A stretch of 64,000 nucleotides of DNA, taken from positions 1-64,000 of the forward strand of contig JBKKCR010000096.1 of assembly GCA_046712825.1 (NCBI GenBank), given 5' to 3'. Within the stretch, counting starts at the first letter, position 1. Each line of letters begins with the position of its first letter. The notes below the pieces were generated by a model. It was given only the letters and a program-made list of their open reading frames with translations, ran no database searches and had not been told where the DNA came from. Source of the DNA: DATFGK01 sp046712825. GTDB lineage: Bacteria > Actinomycetota > AC-67. Of this stretch, positions 7,420-16,202 are shown piece by piece. The position numbers and the translations under genes were made by a program.

Positions 7420-9408
7420 GTGGTGAGCGCCGCCGTCGCGAGCGTTGGTCGTGTCGTGGGCGGAGGTGTTCGACGCCTCGGTCGGGGCGCGCGGCGCCTG
7501 GTCGCGCCCTCGTTCCTCGCACGAGTGGCGCTGCTTGGTGTGGTCCTCGCGTTTCCCATCCTGCCCTTCGTCCCGTTCTCGGTAGTCGGCAGTGCCAACC
7601 TCGGGGCGTCCTACGCGCTCGTCGCCATCGCGCTGGTCATGCTCACCGGCTGGGTCGGCCAGATCTCCCTCGGCCATGCGGCCTTCGTTGGAGTCGGCGC
7701 CTATGCAACCGGCTGGGCATCGTCGGCGCTGAATATCCCCTTCCCCGTGAGCGCGCCGGTCGCCGGCATCGCCGGCGGCGCGGTCGCGCTCGTGCTGGGC
7801 GCCGTCGCGCTTCGCGTTCGCGGACTCTACCTGGCGGTCGCGACGCTCATCTTCTCGTGGATGGCCGACTCCTTCCTCTTCCGCCAGGACTGGATCACCG
7901 ACTACTCGACCCTCCCCAGCCGGCACGTCGGAAACCCCGGCGATCTGCCCTCCTTCGACCTAACCAACCGACGCACGATCTATTACCTCGTGTGGGTGCT
8001 CGTCGCGCTCGGCCTCGTCGTCGCCGCGAACGTGCGCGACTCCAAGAGTGGACGGGCGTTCTTCGCCATCCGCGGATCTGAGGTGGCAGCCGCCTCGCTC
8101 GGGATCGACGTCACGCGTTACAAGCTCCTCGCGTTCGGCGTCTCCGGCTTCCTCGCCGGGGTCGCCGGTTCGATCATCATGGGGGACGCCCGCGTGGTCA
8201 GCCCCGACCAGTTCAGCTTCAATGCGTCCCTGTTCTACCTCGCCATCGCTGTGGTCGGCGGCATCCGCAGCCTGCCCGGCGCCATCGTGTCCGCCCTCGT
8301 CTTCGCAAGCCTGAACGAGGTCTTCTTCCGAGTCGAGGCGCTCGGTGGCTACCTCGAGGTCGTCTCCGCCAGCCTGCTCGTCGTGGTTCTGCTGGTCCAC
8401 CGCGGGGGCCTGGCCGCGCTCGCCACCGAAGGCGCCACCAGCCTGCGGCATCTGGTTTTTGGACGCCGACGCGCCGCGGGAGCGGGGGAAGCACCCCTGG
8501 AGCTGGTGTCGCTGCCCGTCTCGCTGGTCGCCTCGATCAATGGGCCGGAGTCGCCCCCGAAGCAGCCGGCCCGCGTCGGAAAGAAGAAACGCGCGCCCGA
8601 GCCGGAGCGTCCTGCTCGCGAGGAGAGTCCGGCCATCATGCAGACGCAAAGCGTCACCGTGCAGTTCGGTGGGCTCACTGCCGTGAGCGACGTCTCGCTT
8701 TCGGTGCGCGAAGGCGAGATCGTCGGGCTCATCGGCCCGAACGGGGCCGGCAAGACCGTCACGTTCAACTCCATCGCCGGCCTCGTCGTTCCGACGTCGG
8801 GGCGCGTCTTCCTCTTCGGCCAGGACGTCACCAACGCGGCGGTGCACGAGCGGGCGCGGATGGGCGTCGCTCGCACCTTCCAGGCGATCCAGCTCTTTCC
8901 TCAGCTCACCGTGTTCGAGAATCTGCTCGTCGCCACCCACGTGCACAACCCCACCGGATTCGTCAGCCATCTCCTCGTGACCGAACGCTCGGTAGCGCAG
9001 GAGCAACGCCACCGCCAACGCGTCCGGGAGGTGATGGCGCGCATGGGGCTGGAGGCCGTCGCCGACCGGCACGTGATCGATCTGCCCTTCGGCGTGCTTC
9101 GGATGGTCGAGGTGGCGCGAGCGCTCGTCACCGACTTCCGGTTCATCATGCTCGACGAGCCCGCCTCCGGCCTTGACAACCGCGAAACCGACGCGCTCGT
9201 CGCCGTACTGCGCGGCCTCCACGCAGACGGCATCACGCTGCTGCTGATCGAGCACGATGTGAAGATGGTCACCTCGGTGTGCGACTTCATCTATGTGCTC
9301 GATCGCGGTCAGCTCATCGCCGAGGGCACGGCCGAGACGATCGCGCGCAACCCGCACGTGATCGAGGCCTACATCGGCCGTGCGCTCGAAGAGGAGCCGG
9401 TGGCATGA
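7420..9408 (+). CDS. livM-livG: Fused LivM permease-LivG ATPase
   Basis: 662 aa, GTG start. Residues 1 to about 330 are a LivM permease (MLTGWVGQISLGHAAFVGVG; SKSGRAFFAIRGSEVAAASLG, the EAA-like loop; VVGGIRSLPGAI). A charged, Pro-rich linker follows (about 345-400; KKKRAPEPERPAREE). From about 405 there is a LivG-type ATPase: Walker A GPNGAGKT (439-446), a Q-loop region ARTFQAIQLFPQLTVFEN, a signature variant LPFGVLRMVEVARAL in place of LSGGQ-like, and Walker B/D-loop FIMLDEPASGLD. Separate proteins are the norm, but LivM-LivG fusions are known in several bacteria. Its stop overlaps the ATG of livF. Confidence 0.92.
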   Translation: MVSAAVASVGRVVGGGVRRLGRGARRLVAPSFLARVALLGVVLAFPILPFVPFSVVGSANLGASYALVAIALVMLTGWVGQISLGHAAFVGVGAYATGWASSALNIPFPVSAPVAGIAGGAVALVLGAVALRVRGLYLAVATLIFSWMADSFLFRQDWITDYSTLPSRHVGNPGDLPSFDLTNRRTIYYLVWVLVALGLVVAANVRDSKSGRAFFAIRGSEVAAASLGIDVTRYKLLAFGVSGFLAGVAGSIIMGDARVVSPDQFSFNASLFYLAIAVVGGIRSLPGAIVSALVFASLNEVFFRVEALGGYLEVVSASLLVVVLLVHRGGLAALATEGATSLRHLVFGRRRAAGAGEAPLELVSLPVSLVASINGPESPPKQPARVGKKKRAPEPERPAREESPAIMQTQSVTVQFGGLTAVSDVSLSVREGEIVGLIGPNGAGKTVTFNSIAGLVVPTSGRVFLFGQDVTNAAVHERARMGVARTFQAIQLFPQLTVFENLLVATHVHNPTGFVSHLLVTERSVAQEQRHRQRVREVMARMGLEAVADRHVIDLPFGVLRMVEVARALVTDFRFIMLDEPASGLDNRETDALVAVLRGLHADGITLLLIEHDVKMVTSVCDFIYVLDRGQLIAEGTAETIARNPHVIEAYIGRALEEEPVA

Positions 9409-10151
9409 CCGCGCTGCTCGAAGTGGATGGCATCGACGTGTTCTACGGCTCGGTGCAGGCCCTTCGGGGCGTCTCGATCCGGGTGGAGGAACGCGAGCGC
9501 GTCGCGTTGCTCGGCGCCAACGGAGCCGGCAAGACCACGACGCTACGAACGATCTCCGGAATGGTCGGACCCGGCAGCGGCTCGATCCGTTTCGCCGGGG
9601 AGGACATCGCGGGCCTCCAGGCGCACCAGGTGATCACGCGCGGGCTCGCACATCTCCCGGAAGGACGTGAGCTGTTCCCGTCGCTCACCGTCGAGGAGAA
9701 CCTCCGCTACGGCTACTACACGAAGCGCAAGGACCGCTCCGGCTACGCACGGCAGCGCGACCGCGTGATGGACTTCTTCCCGAAGCTCCGGGAGCGGCGC
9801 GACCAGGCCGCGTCGACGATGTCGGGCGGGGAGCAGCAGATGGTCGCCGTGGCCCGCTCACTCATGTCGTCGCCGCGGCTGCTGTGCGTCGACGAGCTGT
9901 CGCTCGGCCTCGCGCCGATCATCGTCGAGCAGCTCTACGGGATCCTGGGCGAGGTGAACCGCGAGGGCACGGCGCTCATCATCGTGGAGCAGTTCGTGCA
10001 CATGGCGCTCGCGAACACCGACCGGGCCTACGTGCTGGCCAAGGGCGGGATCGTCATGGAGGATCGCTCGGAAGCGCTTGCTGGCAGCCCGGAGCTGGTG
10101 GCCTCCTATCTCGGCGAGGCGGCGGCCATGGAGAGGGCCCCCCGCAAGTGA
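9405..10151 (+). CDS. livF: LivF-type ATP-binding protein
   Basis: 248 aa. The start is the ATG overlapping the preceding stop (ATGA); longer upstream frames are shadows. Walker A GANGAGKT is at residues 37-44, LPEGRELFPSLTVEEN is the LivF-specific Q-loop region, and the signature is MSGGEQQMVAVARSLM. Walker B is LLCVDELSLGLAP, where Leu replaces the usual Pro of DEPS. It is the second nucleotide-binding subunit, pairing with the LivG half of the fusion. The GTG of the next gene overlaps its stop. Confidence 0.93.
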   Translation: MTALLEVDGIDVFYGSVQALRGVSIRVEERERVALLGANGAGKTTTLRTISGMVGPGSGSIRFAGEDIAGLQAHQVITRGLAHLPEGRELFPSLTVEENLRYGYYTKRKDRSGYARQRDRVMDFFPKLRERRDQAASTMSGGEQQMVAVARSLMSSPRLLCVDELSLGLAPIIVEQLYGILGEVNREGTALIIVEQFVHMALANTDRAYVLAKGGIVMEDRSEALAGSPELVASYLGEAAAMERAPRK

Positions 10152-10702
10152 CCCGGCGGAGGCGGGTCGCCGCGGCGCTGGCGATGGCTTTGGCTCTAGC
10201 CCTCACCGGGTGCAGCACGCGATCTGTCGCCGACGGTCGCTCCTCCCCGGGCCCGGGCGGCACGGCCGCTTCGCCTACGCAGTCCGGACCGTCGCGCTCA
10301 AGTGGAGGTACGGGAGGCCCGCCAGCCTCCCCGACCGCGGGCAACAGCACGAAGACGCCGACCGCAGCACCGACCGGCGGGGCGACGGTGGCGAATAGCG
10401 ACTTCCGGCTCGAGATCCAGGCCCCGGGTTGCGCGCGCATCGGTGGAACGCTCCCCGTCGCGATCACGACCGAACCGGAGGCAGACGTCGCACTCATCAT
10501 CGCCTTCTCCGACGGTGACGCGCATGAGGCCCACCAGTTCGGAACGGCCGACGAAAAGGGCGCGTTCTCCACGCAGGTCCCGATCCCGGCCGCCGCCCCG
10601 AAGGGTGACGCCCAGCTGCTCGTGACCGTGGGTCGAGAGCTGAAGGGCAACTCCGGACAGAAGCCGTTCACCGTCGTCGGCGCGGCGGACTCGTGCTCCT
10701 GA
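10148..10702 (+). CDS. Lipoprotein with Ser/Thr/Pro linker and Ig-like C-terminal domain
   Basis: 184 aa from GTG 10148 (overlapping the livF stop), chosen because it immediately precedes an ideal lipoprotein signal: RRRR, a hydrophobic Ala/Leu run, then LTGC with Cys22. A low-complexity Ser/Gly/Pro/Thr linker (about 25-80) holds a compact C-terminal beta domain away from the membrane (about 85-184). The domain ends with KGAFSTQVPIPAAAPKGDA, then KPFTVVGAADSC. That C-terminal pattern recurs in the lipoprotein at 26862 and in the fragment at 12213. It may be an accessory component of the importer; the function is unknown. Confidence 0.72.
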   Translation: MTRRRRVAAALAMALALALTGCSTRSVADGRSSPGPGGTAASPTQSGPSRSSGGTGGPPASPTAGNSTKTPTAAPTGGATVANSDFRLEIQAPGCARIGGTLPVAITTEPEADVALIIAFSDGDAHEAHQFGTADEKGAFSTQVPIPAAAPKGDAQLLVTVGRELKGNSGQKPFTVVGAADSCS

Positions 10703-11316
10703 GCCTCCTGCGCTTCCGGGCCGCCCCGGCCTTGCTCGCCCTGGCTGCGCTGTCCGTCGTCGGATGCCGCGACGGATCGCCCCGAGTCCTGAACGAGTTC
10801 TACTCGCAAGCGGCTCGGTTCACCGTCGAGGTGCGAGGCCACCGCAACGTTAGCTTCGACGGCGAGTGGCGGCTCGTCGTGCTCCGCAACGAGGGAGCGG
10901 CCGGCATCCAGCTGCTCGTAGTGGGGACCGACACGCCGATCGAGACGCCGGAATGGACGATCGAAGCCTTCGTCGAGCTGGTGGACTTCCGCGGGGACGG
11001 CACCTATGAGGCGCGGCCGCCGACCGGCGCCGGGCAGCAGCAGCTCGTCAACGACGCCTACGCCCAGATCGTCCAACGCATGCCGTCGGGCATGCCCGAG
11101 GCGTTCCGCTACGACCGGGTGGTAAAGCCCTGTCGCTTCCGAATCGAGACCGAAGGACGGAAGGGATCGGCGGTATGCGATGGCCTCGCAGCCGACGAGG
11201 GGGCCAGTCTCCTAGTAACGCTGGAGATGTCGTGGGAGGGCCATGGACCTCTGCAACGGATCACGCCGGAACCGACACCGTCCGCGACCGCGACCGCGGC
11301 GCCGACTTCCACCTAA
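10693..11316 (+). CDS. Second operon lipoprotein, function unknown
   Basis: 207 aa from GTG 10693, overlapping the previous stop by 10 nt. The lipoprotein signal ends with SVVGC (Cys25). The mature region has a beta-rich part (RFTVEVRGHRNVSFDGEWRL), a central NDAYAQIVQRMPSGMPEAF helix and two Cys (CRFRI, VCDG) likely to pair, then a Thr/Ala/Pro tail. It is the last gene of the importer operon, followed by a hairpin. No named family is recognised. Confidence 0.68.
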   Translation: MLLSLLRFRAAPALLALAALSVVGCRDGSPRVLNEFYSQAARFTVEVRGHRNVSFDGEWRLVVLRNEGAAGIQLLVVGTDTPIETPEWTIEAFVELVDFRGDGTYEARPPTGAGQQQLVNDAYAQIVQRMPSGMPEAFRYDRVVKPCRFRIETEGRKGSAVCDGLAADEGASLLVTLEMSWEGHGPLQRITPEPTPSATATAAPTST

Positions 11317-11342
11317 AGAGGCGGAGAAGGCCCGAAACGTTA

Positions 11343-11365
11343 GTGCCCGGCCGGCGGCCGGGCAC
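11343..11365. terminator. Bidirectional hairpin between convergent genes
   Basis: A perfect 10-bp GC-rich stem, GTGCCCGGCC (11343-11352) with GGCCGGGCAC (11356-11365), has a 3-nt loop. It lies between the end of the transporter operon and the end of the minus-strand gene, so it can serve both directions. Confidence 0.7.
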
Positions 11366-11383
11366 CACGATGAGATCTGCGTC

Positions 11384-11890
11384 CTACAGTGTCCTGCTCC
11401 ATGCGAACTTGGCAACCGGCAGGCCGTCGGGCGGGCATTGGGCGAAGATTCGGGTGAAGAAGGTCCCGGCGCCCACCTCTCCGCCGTCGAAGATCAGGAA
11501 CGGCGAGGCGACCGGGAAGGTCGTGAGCGGCGCCGCCCATCTCTCGGTCAGGATCAAGGGCACGAGGGTCGCGAAGCTGGTCAGAGTGACAGTCACTTTG
11601 AGTTCCAGGTTCTGCACGAAGTCGGTCCCACCGCAACGGCCGAGCGTGTCCGAGGTCCCGGTGCCGCTGAACTCGACCGAATAGGTGCCGTGACCGTCTC
11701 CCTGACACGAGCCCTTCCCTAGGATGCTCCAGGGGCTCGCCGCCGGGCCGGGGGGGTTGGCCGTGAACTCCACAATGCCGGACGCGTCGCACGTGATCAG
11801 GCCGATATGGTTAGCCCCCGCCGTGCTCGGGAAGAGCGTGAGCAGCCCCAACGCCGCGAGCATCGCCGCGAGGCCCCGCCGGAATCTCAT
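11384..11890 (-). CDS. Secreted four-cysteine protein, second family, member 1
   Basis: 168 aa from ATG 11890; an in-frame GTG at 11905 is an equally possible start. A signal peptide (MRFRRGLAAMLAAL... STAGA-NH) precedes a mature domain with four Cys in the order ITCD, GSCQGD, GRCGG, AQCPP. It shares SCQGDxxGTY, GTGTSDTxGxC, VQNLxL and a PxxTxPxATPFLI-like segment with the protein at 24974, so the two are paralogues 13 kb apart. No named family is recognised. Secretion and conserved Cys spacing suggest a small disulfide-stabilised surface protein. Confidence 0.72.
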   Translation of the reverse strand: MRFRRGLAAMLAALGLLTLFPSTAGANHIGLITCDASGIVEFTANPPGPAASPWSILGKGSCQGDGHGTYSVEFSGTGTSDTLGRCGGTDFVQNLELKVTVTLTSFATLVPLILTERWAAPLTTFPVASPFLIFDGGEVGAGTFFTRIFAQCPPDGLPVAKFAWSRTL

Positions 11891-11995
11891 GGACTTGTCT
11901 CTCACCTGGACCCACCTCCCTGGTGGCATGCCCCCAACCCACCTCAATCCGTCGGGAACGCAAGCCATCCCTAGCCCTAAGCTACATTTCGCCAC

Positions 11996-12212
11996 GAAGT
12001 GGACGTCCCCTGCTCAATCCGCGCCCGATTTTCGGCCTGGTGGCTGCGATGCCGGCTCAGGCCGTCTCTCCCGTTGCCGGACGACGAGGAACCAGGCCAA
12101 AGCTTCTGAACCGGCGTCGCTCGTCCCCGTTCTCTTCGAGGGAGGCGACCGGTTCCCTCTCGGACGGGGCGGTCGCGACGGCTGAGGGCGGACGAAGGGC
12201 CGCCACCCCTGA
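11996..12212. other. Non-coding stretch
   Basis: No protein-like frame on either strand and no strong hairpin found. It separates the minus-strand secreted gene from the gene fragment that follows. Confidence 0.35.
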
Positions 12213-12431
12213 GTACGGGGTGGAGCGCCGCCGCCGTTCGGCTACGGGTACGGCGGAGGCAACAAGGGCCGCGCCGATGGAGAAGGGATGTACACGTCGA
12301 CCTGGGTCGTGCGGATCGACGCGCCGGTTGGGCCGGCGCGGGCGGACGTCATCGCCGCCGACGGCGAAAGCTTCGGCTACGACGACCCGCCCTTCTACGT
12401 GGCTGCCTCCAGTGCCGGCTGTCCGGGCTGA
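12213..12431 (+). pseudogene. C-terminal fragment of an Ig-like/lipoprotein-tail protein
   Basis: From an in-frame TGA at 12210-12212 to a TGA at 12429-12431 the frame reads like real protein: a GYGYGGG glycine-rich linker, then MYTSTWVVRIDAPVGPARAD, VIAADGES, and PPFYVAASSAGC at the end. This resembles the C-terminal domains of the lipoproteins at 10148 and 26862 (the pattern xFxSxWxxP-AP-GPAxxxV, then FxVA and SC). The N-terminal part with signal peptide is missing and no start codon with a ribosome site is present, so I read it as a degraded gene end. A short ATG-started peptide (12288-12431) is the alternative. Confidence 0.45.
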
Positions 12432-12538
12432 TGGCCCCCAGGCCACCCGGCGAATAACCCCAGGTCAGACCCTCTCCCGGTTAGACCTTGCCCTGATTTG
12501 GGTACAAACGGAGCAACTCAGCCGGCTCAGGTGATAAA

Positions 12539-12574
12539 GCGAACATCCCGAAACAAGCGTTGCGGGAACTTCGC
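12539..12574 (+). promoter_or_regulatory. Imperfect hairpin in the leader of the LPxTG gene
   Basis: GCGAA-ca-TCCCG (12539-12550) pairs with CGGGA-ac-TTCGC (12563-12574) around a 12-nt loop, with a symmetric internal loop. It lies about 55 nt upstream of the LPxTG start and could be part of the 5' leader or end the preceding fragment's transcript. No known riboswitch class is recognised. Confidence 0.35.
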
Positions 12575-12630
12575 TCGAATCGTTGAACTAAGCAGATGTA
12601 GGCGTATCGTTGGTATCGGAGGTATGCAGG

Positions 12631-12897
12631 TTGCGGTCCAGGGCACGCGTCATCGTCGGCCTCGCAACGGCCTTGTGGCTGGCCGTCATGCATTCGACCG
12701 CCTTCGCCCAGGGCTATCCCGGAGGCGGGAACACGCCCCCTCCCACGGTTGGTGGATCGAAGTTCTTCCCGGGCGACGACAAGCTTCCGCGTACGGGCAC
12801 CGACCTTCTGCTGATCATCCTGGTCGCCCTCATCATCCTGTTCGTCGGGCTCGCGCTGCATCGGCTTTCTCGCCGCGCGAATCCAAGTGACGGCTGA
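12631..12897 (+). CDS. Small LPxTG-anchored surface protein
   Basis: 88 aa. I chose TTG 12631 because GGAGGT (12618-12623) lies 7 nt upstream; an earlier in-frame TTG at 12610 lacks a site. It has a signal peptide to AFA-Q (about residue 27), a short Gly/Pro-rich mature segment, the sortase motif LPRTG at 52-56, a hydrophobic helix (58-76) and the basic tail HRLSRR. The architecture is that of a minimal class E/A sortase substrate, with a mature exposed part of only about 25 residues. Such a small protein may be a wall-linked anchor or a pilin-like cap. It overlaps the next gene by 11 nt. No sortase gene is in the window. Confidence 0.75.
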   Translation: MRSRARVIVGLATALWLAVMHSTAFAQGYPGGGNTPPPTVGGSKFFPGDDKLPRTGTDLLLIILVALIILFVGLALHRLSRRANPSDG

Positions 12898-14641
12898 TCG
12901 TTCCGCCGCTCTAAACGGCGCGCAACCTCCCGTTCCGATGCGTTCACGCGTACGCGTTCGCATCGTCTTGCTCGCGGGAGCAGCGATCGTTCTCATGATC
13001 GGAGGGCTCGCGCTGCTCGATGCGTTGGCGGTCGCGGATGACCTCCGCTCCGGTCGTGTCGCATTCAAGATGCTGACCGATCAAGGACTCACCGGCGACG
13101 GGAAGCTCGCCCTCCAAGTCGAGCGAGGCGCGGCGATATTCGCCGAAGCAGACCGGCGCGCGCAGGGAAGCGTGTGGCTCGACGGCCTCGGGAAGATCCC
13201 GTTCCTCGGACGGCCGGCCCGGTGGTTGCAAGCGGCATCGGATATCGCTGCACGACTCGGCGAAGAAGCGGCCGATTCCGTCGGGCGCATCGAGCCGCGC
13301 CTGAAAGCTTCCGGGGAACCCAACGGGCGGCTCGAGATGATCTCGCTCGTCGAGACCGAGCTGGCGCGTCTTGGACGCCTCGTCGGCGACATCCGCCTCC
13401 CATCCACCGGGGGGTTCCTGCCGCCGGTAAGCGCAGCCGATCGCGAGCTGCGCTCGGATCTTGCCCGGCTACGGCGAGCGCTCGTCGCCGGAACGGTGAC
13501 CACTAAAGGACTTCGTGCGTTCCTCGCCGGACCGAGCACCTACGTGGTGCTCGCCGCGAACAACGCGGAGATGCGCTCCGGGGGGATGGTGCTCCAGGTC
13601 GGCGTCCTTCAGGCATCCGGGGGGCGGGTCCTCGCGGGCGGATTCCGATCGACGGGTGAAGCTGTGCTCCGCGATCCGGCGCCGTTGCCGCCGGAACTGG
13701 AGTCGCTGTACGGCTGGCTCGATCCCGACACCGAATGGAGGAACCTCGGCACCTCTCCCAACTTTCCGGGGATCGCGCCCGTCTACGCCTCGATGGCTCA
13801 GAAGAGCGGTCTGTCCCGCGTGGACGGCGTACTCCAGATCGACGTGCTCGGCGTTCGCGCCTTGCTCGAGGTGATCGGGCCGATCGAGGTCGACGGACGG
13901 CGGTACGATCCTTCCAACGTCGAGAAGCTCATGATGCACGACCTCTACGTCGCATACGGCGACGAGCAGTTCGAGCGTCGACACGAGTTCTCGCGCCTGG
14001 CGGCAGAGGCATTCCGTGTGCTGACCGAACGCAGCTCCGATCTCGGAAAGCTCGCCAAGGCGGTGAGCCGCGCGGCCGCGGGCAGGCACCTGCTCGCATG
14101 GTCGGCGCGCCCGGACGAGCAGCGCGCCTGGGAGCGGCTGGGTATGGACGGGAGACTCGAGCGCGACGGCTTCATGGCGACGGTTCAGAACCACGGCGGG
14201 AACAAGCTGGATTGGTACGTGCGGGCCTCGGTCGATTTGGCGGTCGAGCGTCCGGAAGGACGTTTCCGGCGCGTTCGCGCCAAAATAAAGATCGAGAACT
14301 TGACCCCGCCCGGCGAGCCTCCCTACGTCGCCGGGAATGGCGCCATCGTTCCGAAGAACGTCTACCGAGCTTTCGTCGCCGTTTACCTTCCGGGGTGGGC
14401 GACGAACGTCGAGCTCGTGGGGCGTGAGGCCCTCGTGATCGGAACCGACGGTCCGATGCGCGTCATCGCAACGCGACTCGACATCCGCCGCGCGGCCTCG
14501 GAGGTCGTGGAAGTCGTGTTCTCGGTGCCGCCGGGTATGGAACGGATCCTGCTGCTTCCGTCCGCTCGCCCGGCACCGGTTCCGTTCCGCATCGGCGATC
14601 GCACGGTCGACGATTCGGCCAAGCGTCTCGTGACCGTCTAG
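12887..14641 (+). CDS. DUF4012 family membrane-anchored protein
   Basis: 584 aa from GTG 12887. A cytoplasmic N-terminus of about 25 residues, one transmembrane helix (about 26-48) and a large outside domain. The DUF4012 hallmark, a segment on unused asparagine-rich strands, is seen as VLAANNAEMRSGGMVLQVG, followed by WRNLGTSPNFPGIAPVYA and VDGVLQIDVLGVRALLE. The family is common in actinobacteria and Chloroflexi beside polysaccharide genes, but no biochemical role is established. It overlaps the LPxTG gene and is followed 6 nt later by a GH99-like gene, so surface-glycan attachment or processing is a reasonable inference. Confidence 0.8.
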   Translation: MTADRSAALNGAQPPVPMRSRVRVRIVLLAGAAIVLMIGGLALLDALAVADDLRSGRVAFKMLTDQGLTGDGKLALQVERGAAIFAEADRRAQGSVWLDGLGKIPFLGRPARWLQAASDIAARLGEEAADSVGRIEPRLKASGEPNGRLEMISLVETELARLGRLVGDIRLPSTGGFLPPVSAADRELRSDLARLRRALVAGTVTTKGLRAFLAGPSTYVVLAANNAEMRSGGMVLQVGVLQASGGRVLAGGFRSTGEAVLRDPAPLPPELESLYGWLDPDTEWRNLGTSPNFPGIAPVYASMAQKSGLSRVDGVLQIDVLGVRALLEVIGPIEVDGRRYDPSNVEKLMMHDLYVAYGDEQFERRHEFSRLAAEAFRVLTERSSDLGKLAKAVSRAAAGRHLLAWSARPDEQRAWERLGMDGRLERDGFMATVQNHGGNKLDWYVRASVDLAVERPEGRFRRVRAKIKIENLTPPGEPPYVAGNGAIVPKNVYRAFVAVYLPGWATNVELVGREALVIGTDGPMRVIATRLDIRRAASEVVEVVFSVPPGMERILLLPSARPAPVPFRIGDRTVDDSAKRLVTV

Positions 14642-14647
14642 AGCGTC

Positions 14648-16129
14648 ATGAGGGCGAAGAGCTTGCTCGTCCGAACCCATATGGATGAGGTCTCTGCTCC
14701 TAGAAAGAGCGTTATCCCCCAGCAGATAGTCAGCTTCCTCCTTGCGTTGTTCGTCGGTGTTGCACCGATCGCTTCCTCGGTGCAGTCCGCATCCCCGGTC
14801 ACCGTCGCACGGCTCGAGGTTCGGATCACCACGACTTCGCCGATGACGCAGGTGATCCTGAGACCGGGCCGGATCGCCGCTCAGCGTGCAATCTCAGTGC
14901 CCGACGACGTCAAGGTCACGCAACTGCCCGCCGGATGGGTGCTCAACACACCTGGGGGCCAGCTTCGCACCGTTGTGATGCGCGCCGTTTTCGAGGAAAC
15001 CGCTCGCGCGTCGAAGATCCAGGTCGCCGTGCGGAAAGGTTTCGCGGGCAGGACGGACGTGGATATCCGTAACGTGTCCGGCGCTTCGTTCGCCGCTGCG
15101 CGGGTCGTGAACGATCTTCCGCGGTCCGCCACCGGAGCCAAGTCGAGCGACGGACTCACCGTGGTGCTCACCCGAACGCGCGCGCAGCTTCTCGGCTCGG
15201 CCAACCCCACTGCGATGCTTCCGGTCGATCCGCAGCGTCTCGTCCTTGCCGCGTACTACCCGTGGTACCCGGGGACGGAAGGCAGGTACGCCAACCCGCA
15301 GTTCGCAGACCGTCCCGTGGATGGCCGCAGCACCGCGACATGGGCCGGGGTGCTTTCGATGACGCAGCAAGCCCGGCAGGTGGGGGTCGACGGCTTCATC
15401 GTCTCGTGGGAAGGCGAGGGTTACTCGGGCAAGAGCTTCGACCTTGCGCTTACGGCCGCGCGTCAAACCGGCGGCGTTGTCTCTCCATACCTCGAGATGC
15501 TGCGCGCGCGTGCTCCCGGCGACACGAGCGGCAAAGCCAACCCGCTCGTCGTTCTCGAGTGGCTGAGCGCGGTGCTGGGGAGGGCCGACAACCCGGCGTT
15601 CTTGCGATCGGGTGGCATCCCGGTGGTCTTCGTCTGGCAGATGGGCAACCTGAGCCGTCTCGGCTGGCTGAACGTGCTCGGCGAGCTCGCCAAACAAGGG
15701 AAGGATGTGCGGCTCGTCGGCGACGCCGACAACTCCTACGGAGCGGTGCAGTGGGGCGTGCAGGAGTACAACCCGAACTTCATGTCGCCCGCCGATCTGG
15801 CGCGGCACAACCGCGACGTGATGCTCGACACGAGGTTGTTGGCGACGTCCGACGCGACGGCACCGCATGTGTACGTCGCGACCGTCTCTCCCGGCTACGA
15901 CGATTCGAAGATCCCCGACCCCGCGCGCACGGCTCCGGTCGTCGCGCGCGGTGAGGCGGGCGAGCGGTACATCGCCTCATGGGATGCCGCTCTCGCAGCC
16001 CAGCCGGACTGGGTGATGATCACCTCATGGAACGAGTGGTTCGAGGGCACGGCCATCGAGCCGAGCATCGGCCACGGGGACCTTGCGCTCCGTCAAACCG
16101 CGGAACAGGCCGCGCGTTTCGCCGAATAG
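14648..16129 (+). CDS. Secreted GH99-like glycoside hydrolase 1
   Basis: 493 aa. A basic N-terminus is followed by a hydrophobic signal segment (about 27-48), then a beta-rich domain to about 190, then a TIM-barrel resembling GH99 endo-alpha-mannosidase/endomannanase-like proteins: VLAAYYPWYPGTEGRY, VGVDGFIVSWEG, then the active-site motif TSWNEWFEGTAIEPS. E463 and E466 of WNEWFE correspond to the conserved acidic pair in this family. It sits 6 nt after the DUF4012 gene. A paralogue lies in the export operon at 41619. It probably trims or remodels the producer's own glycan outside the cell; the substrate linkage cannot be told. Confidence 0.82.
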   Translation: MRAKSLLVRTHMDEVSAPRKSVIPQQIVSFLLALFVGVAPIASSVQSASPVTVARLEVRITTTSPMTQVILRPGRIAAQRAISVPDDVKVTQLPAGWVLNTPGGQLRTVVMRAVFEETARASKIQVAVRKGFAGRTDVDIRNVSGASFAAARVVNDLPRSATGAKSSDGLTVVLTRTRAQLLGSANPTAMLPVDPQRLVLAAYYPWYPGTEGRYANPQFADRPVDGRSTATWAGVLSMTQQARQVGVDGFIVSWEGEGYSGKSFDLALTAARQTGGVVSPYLEMLRARAPGDTSGKANPLVVLEWLSAVLGRADNPAFLRSGGIPVVFVWQMGNLSRLGWLNVLGELAKQGKDVRLVGDADNSYGAVQWGVQEYNPNFMSPADLARHNRDVMLDTRLLATSDATAPHVYVATVSPGYDDSKIPDPARTAPVVARGEAGERYIASWDAALAAQPDWVMITSWNEWFEGTAIEPSIGHGDLALRQTAEQAARFAE

Positions 16130-16202
16130 GGCCCAAACGGTTGACCCCTTCTCCCTGCCCGGCCAGAATAGCGTCCTCTCCGGGGCCCGAGACGAGGGCG
16201 GC

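Noticed and set aside
6361..7926. 521-codon minus-strand frame opposite the importer genes
   Set aside because: Antisense to livH/livM, rich in Arg/Asp/Glu/His as expected for a high-GC shadow frame; no domain or ribosome site.
7960..9357. 465-codon minus-strand frame opposite livM-livG
   Set aside because: Shadow of a well-supported ABC ATPase; composition is mirror-like and shows no motifs.
12057..12446. 129-codon minus-strand frame
   Set aside because: Opposes the protein-like fragment at 12213-12431; the plus-strand reading has family resemblance, this one has none.
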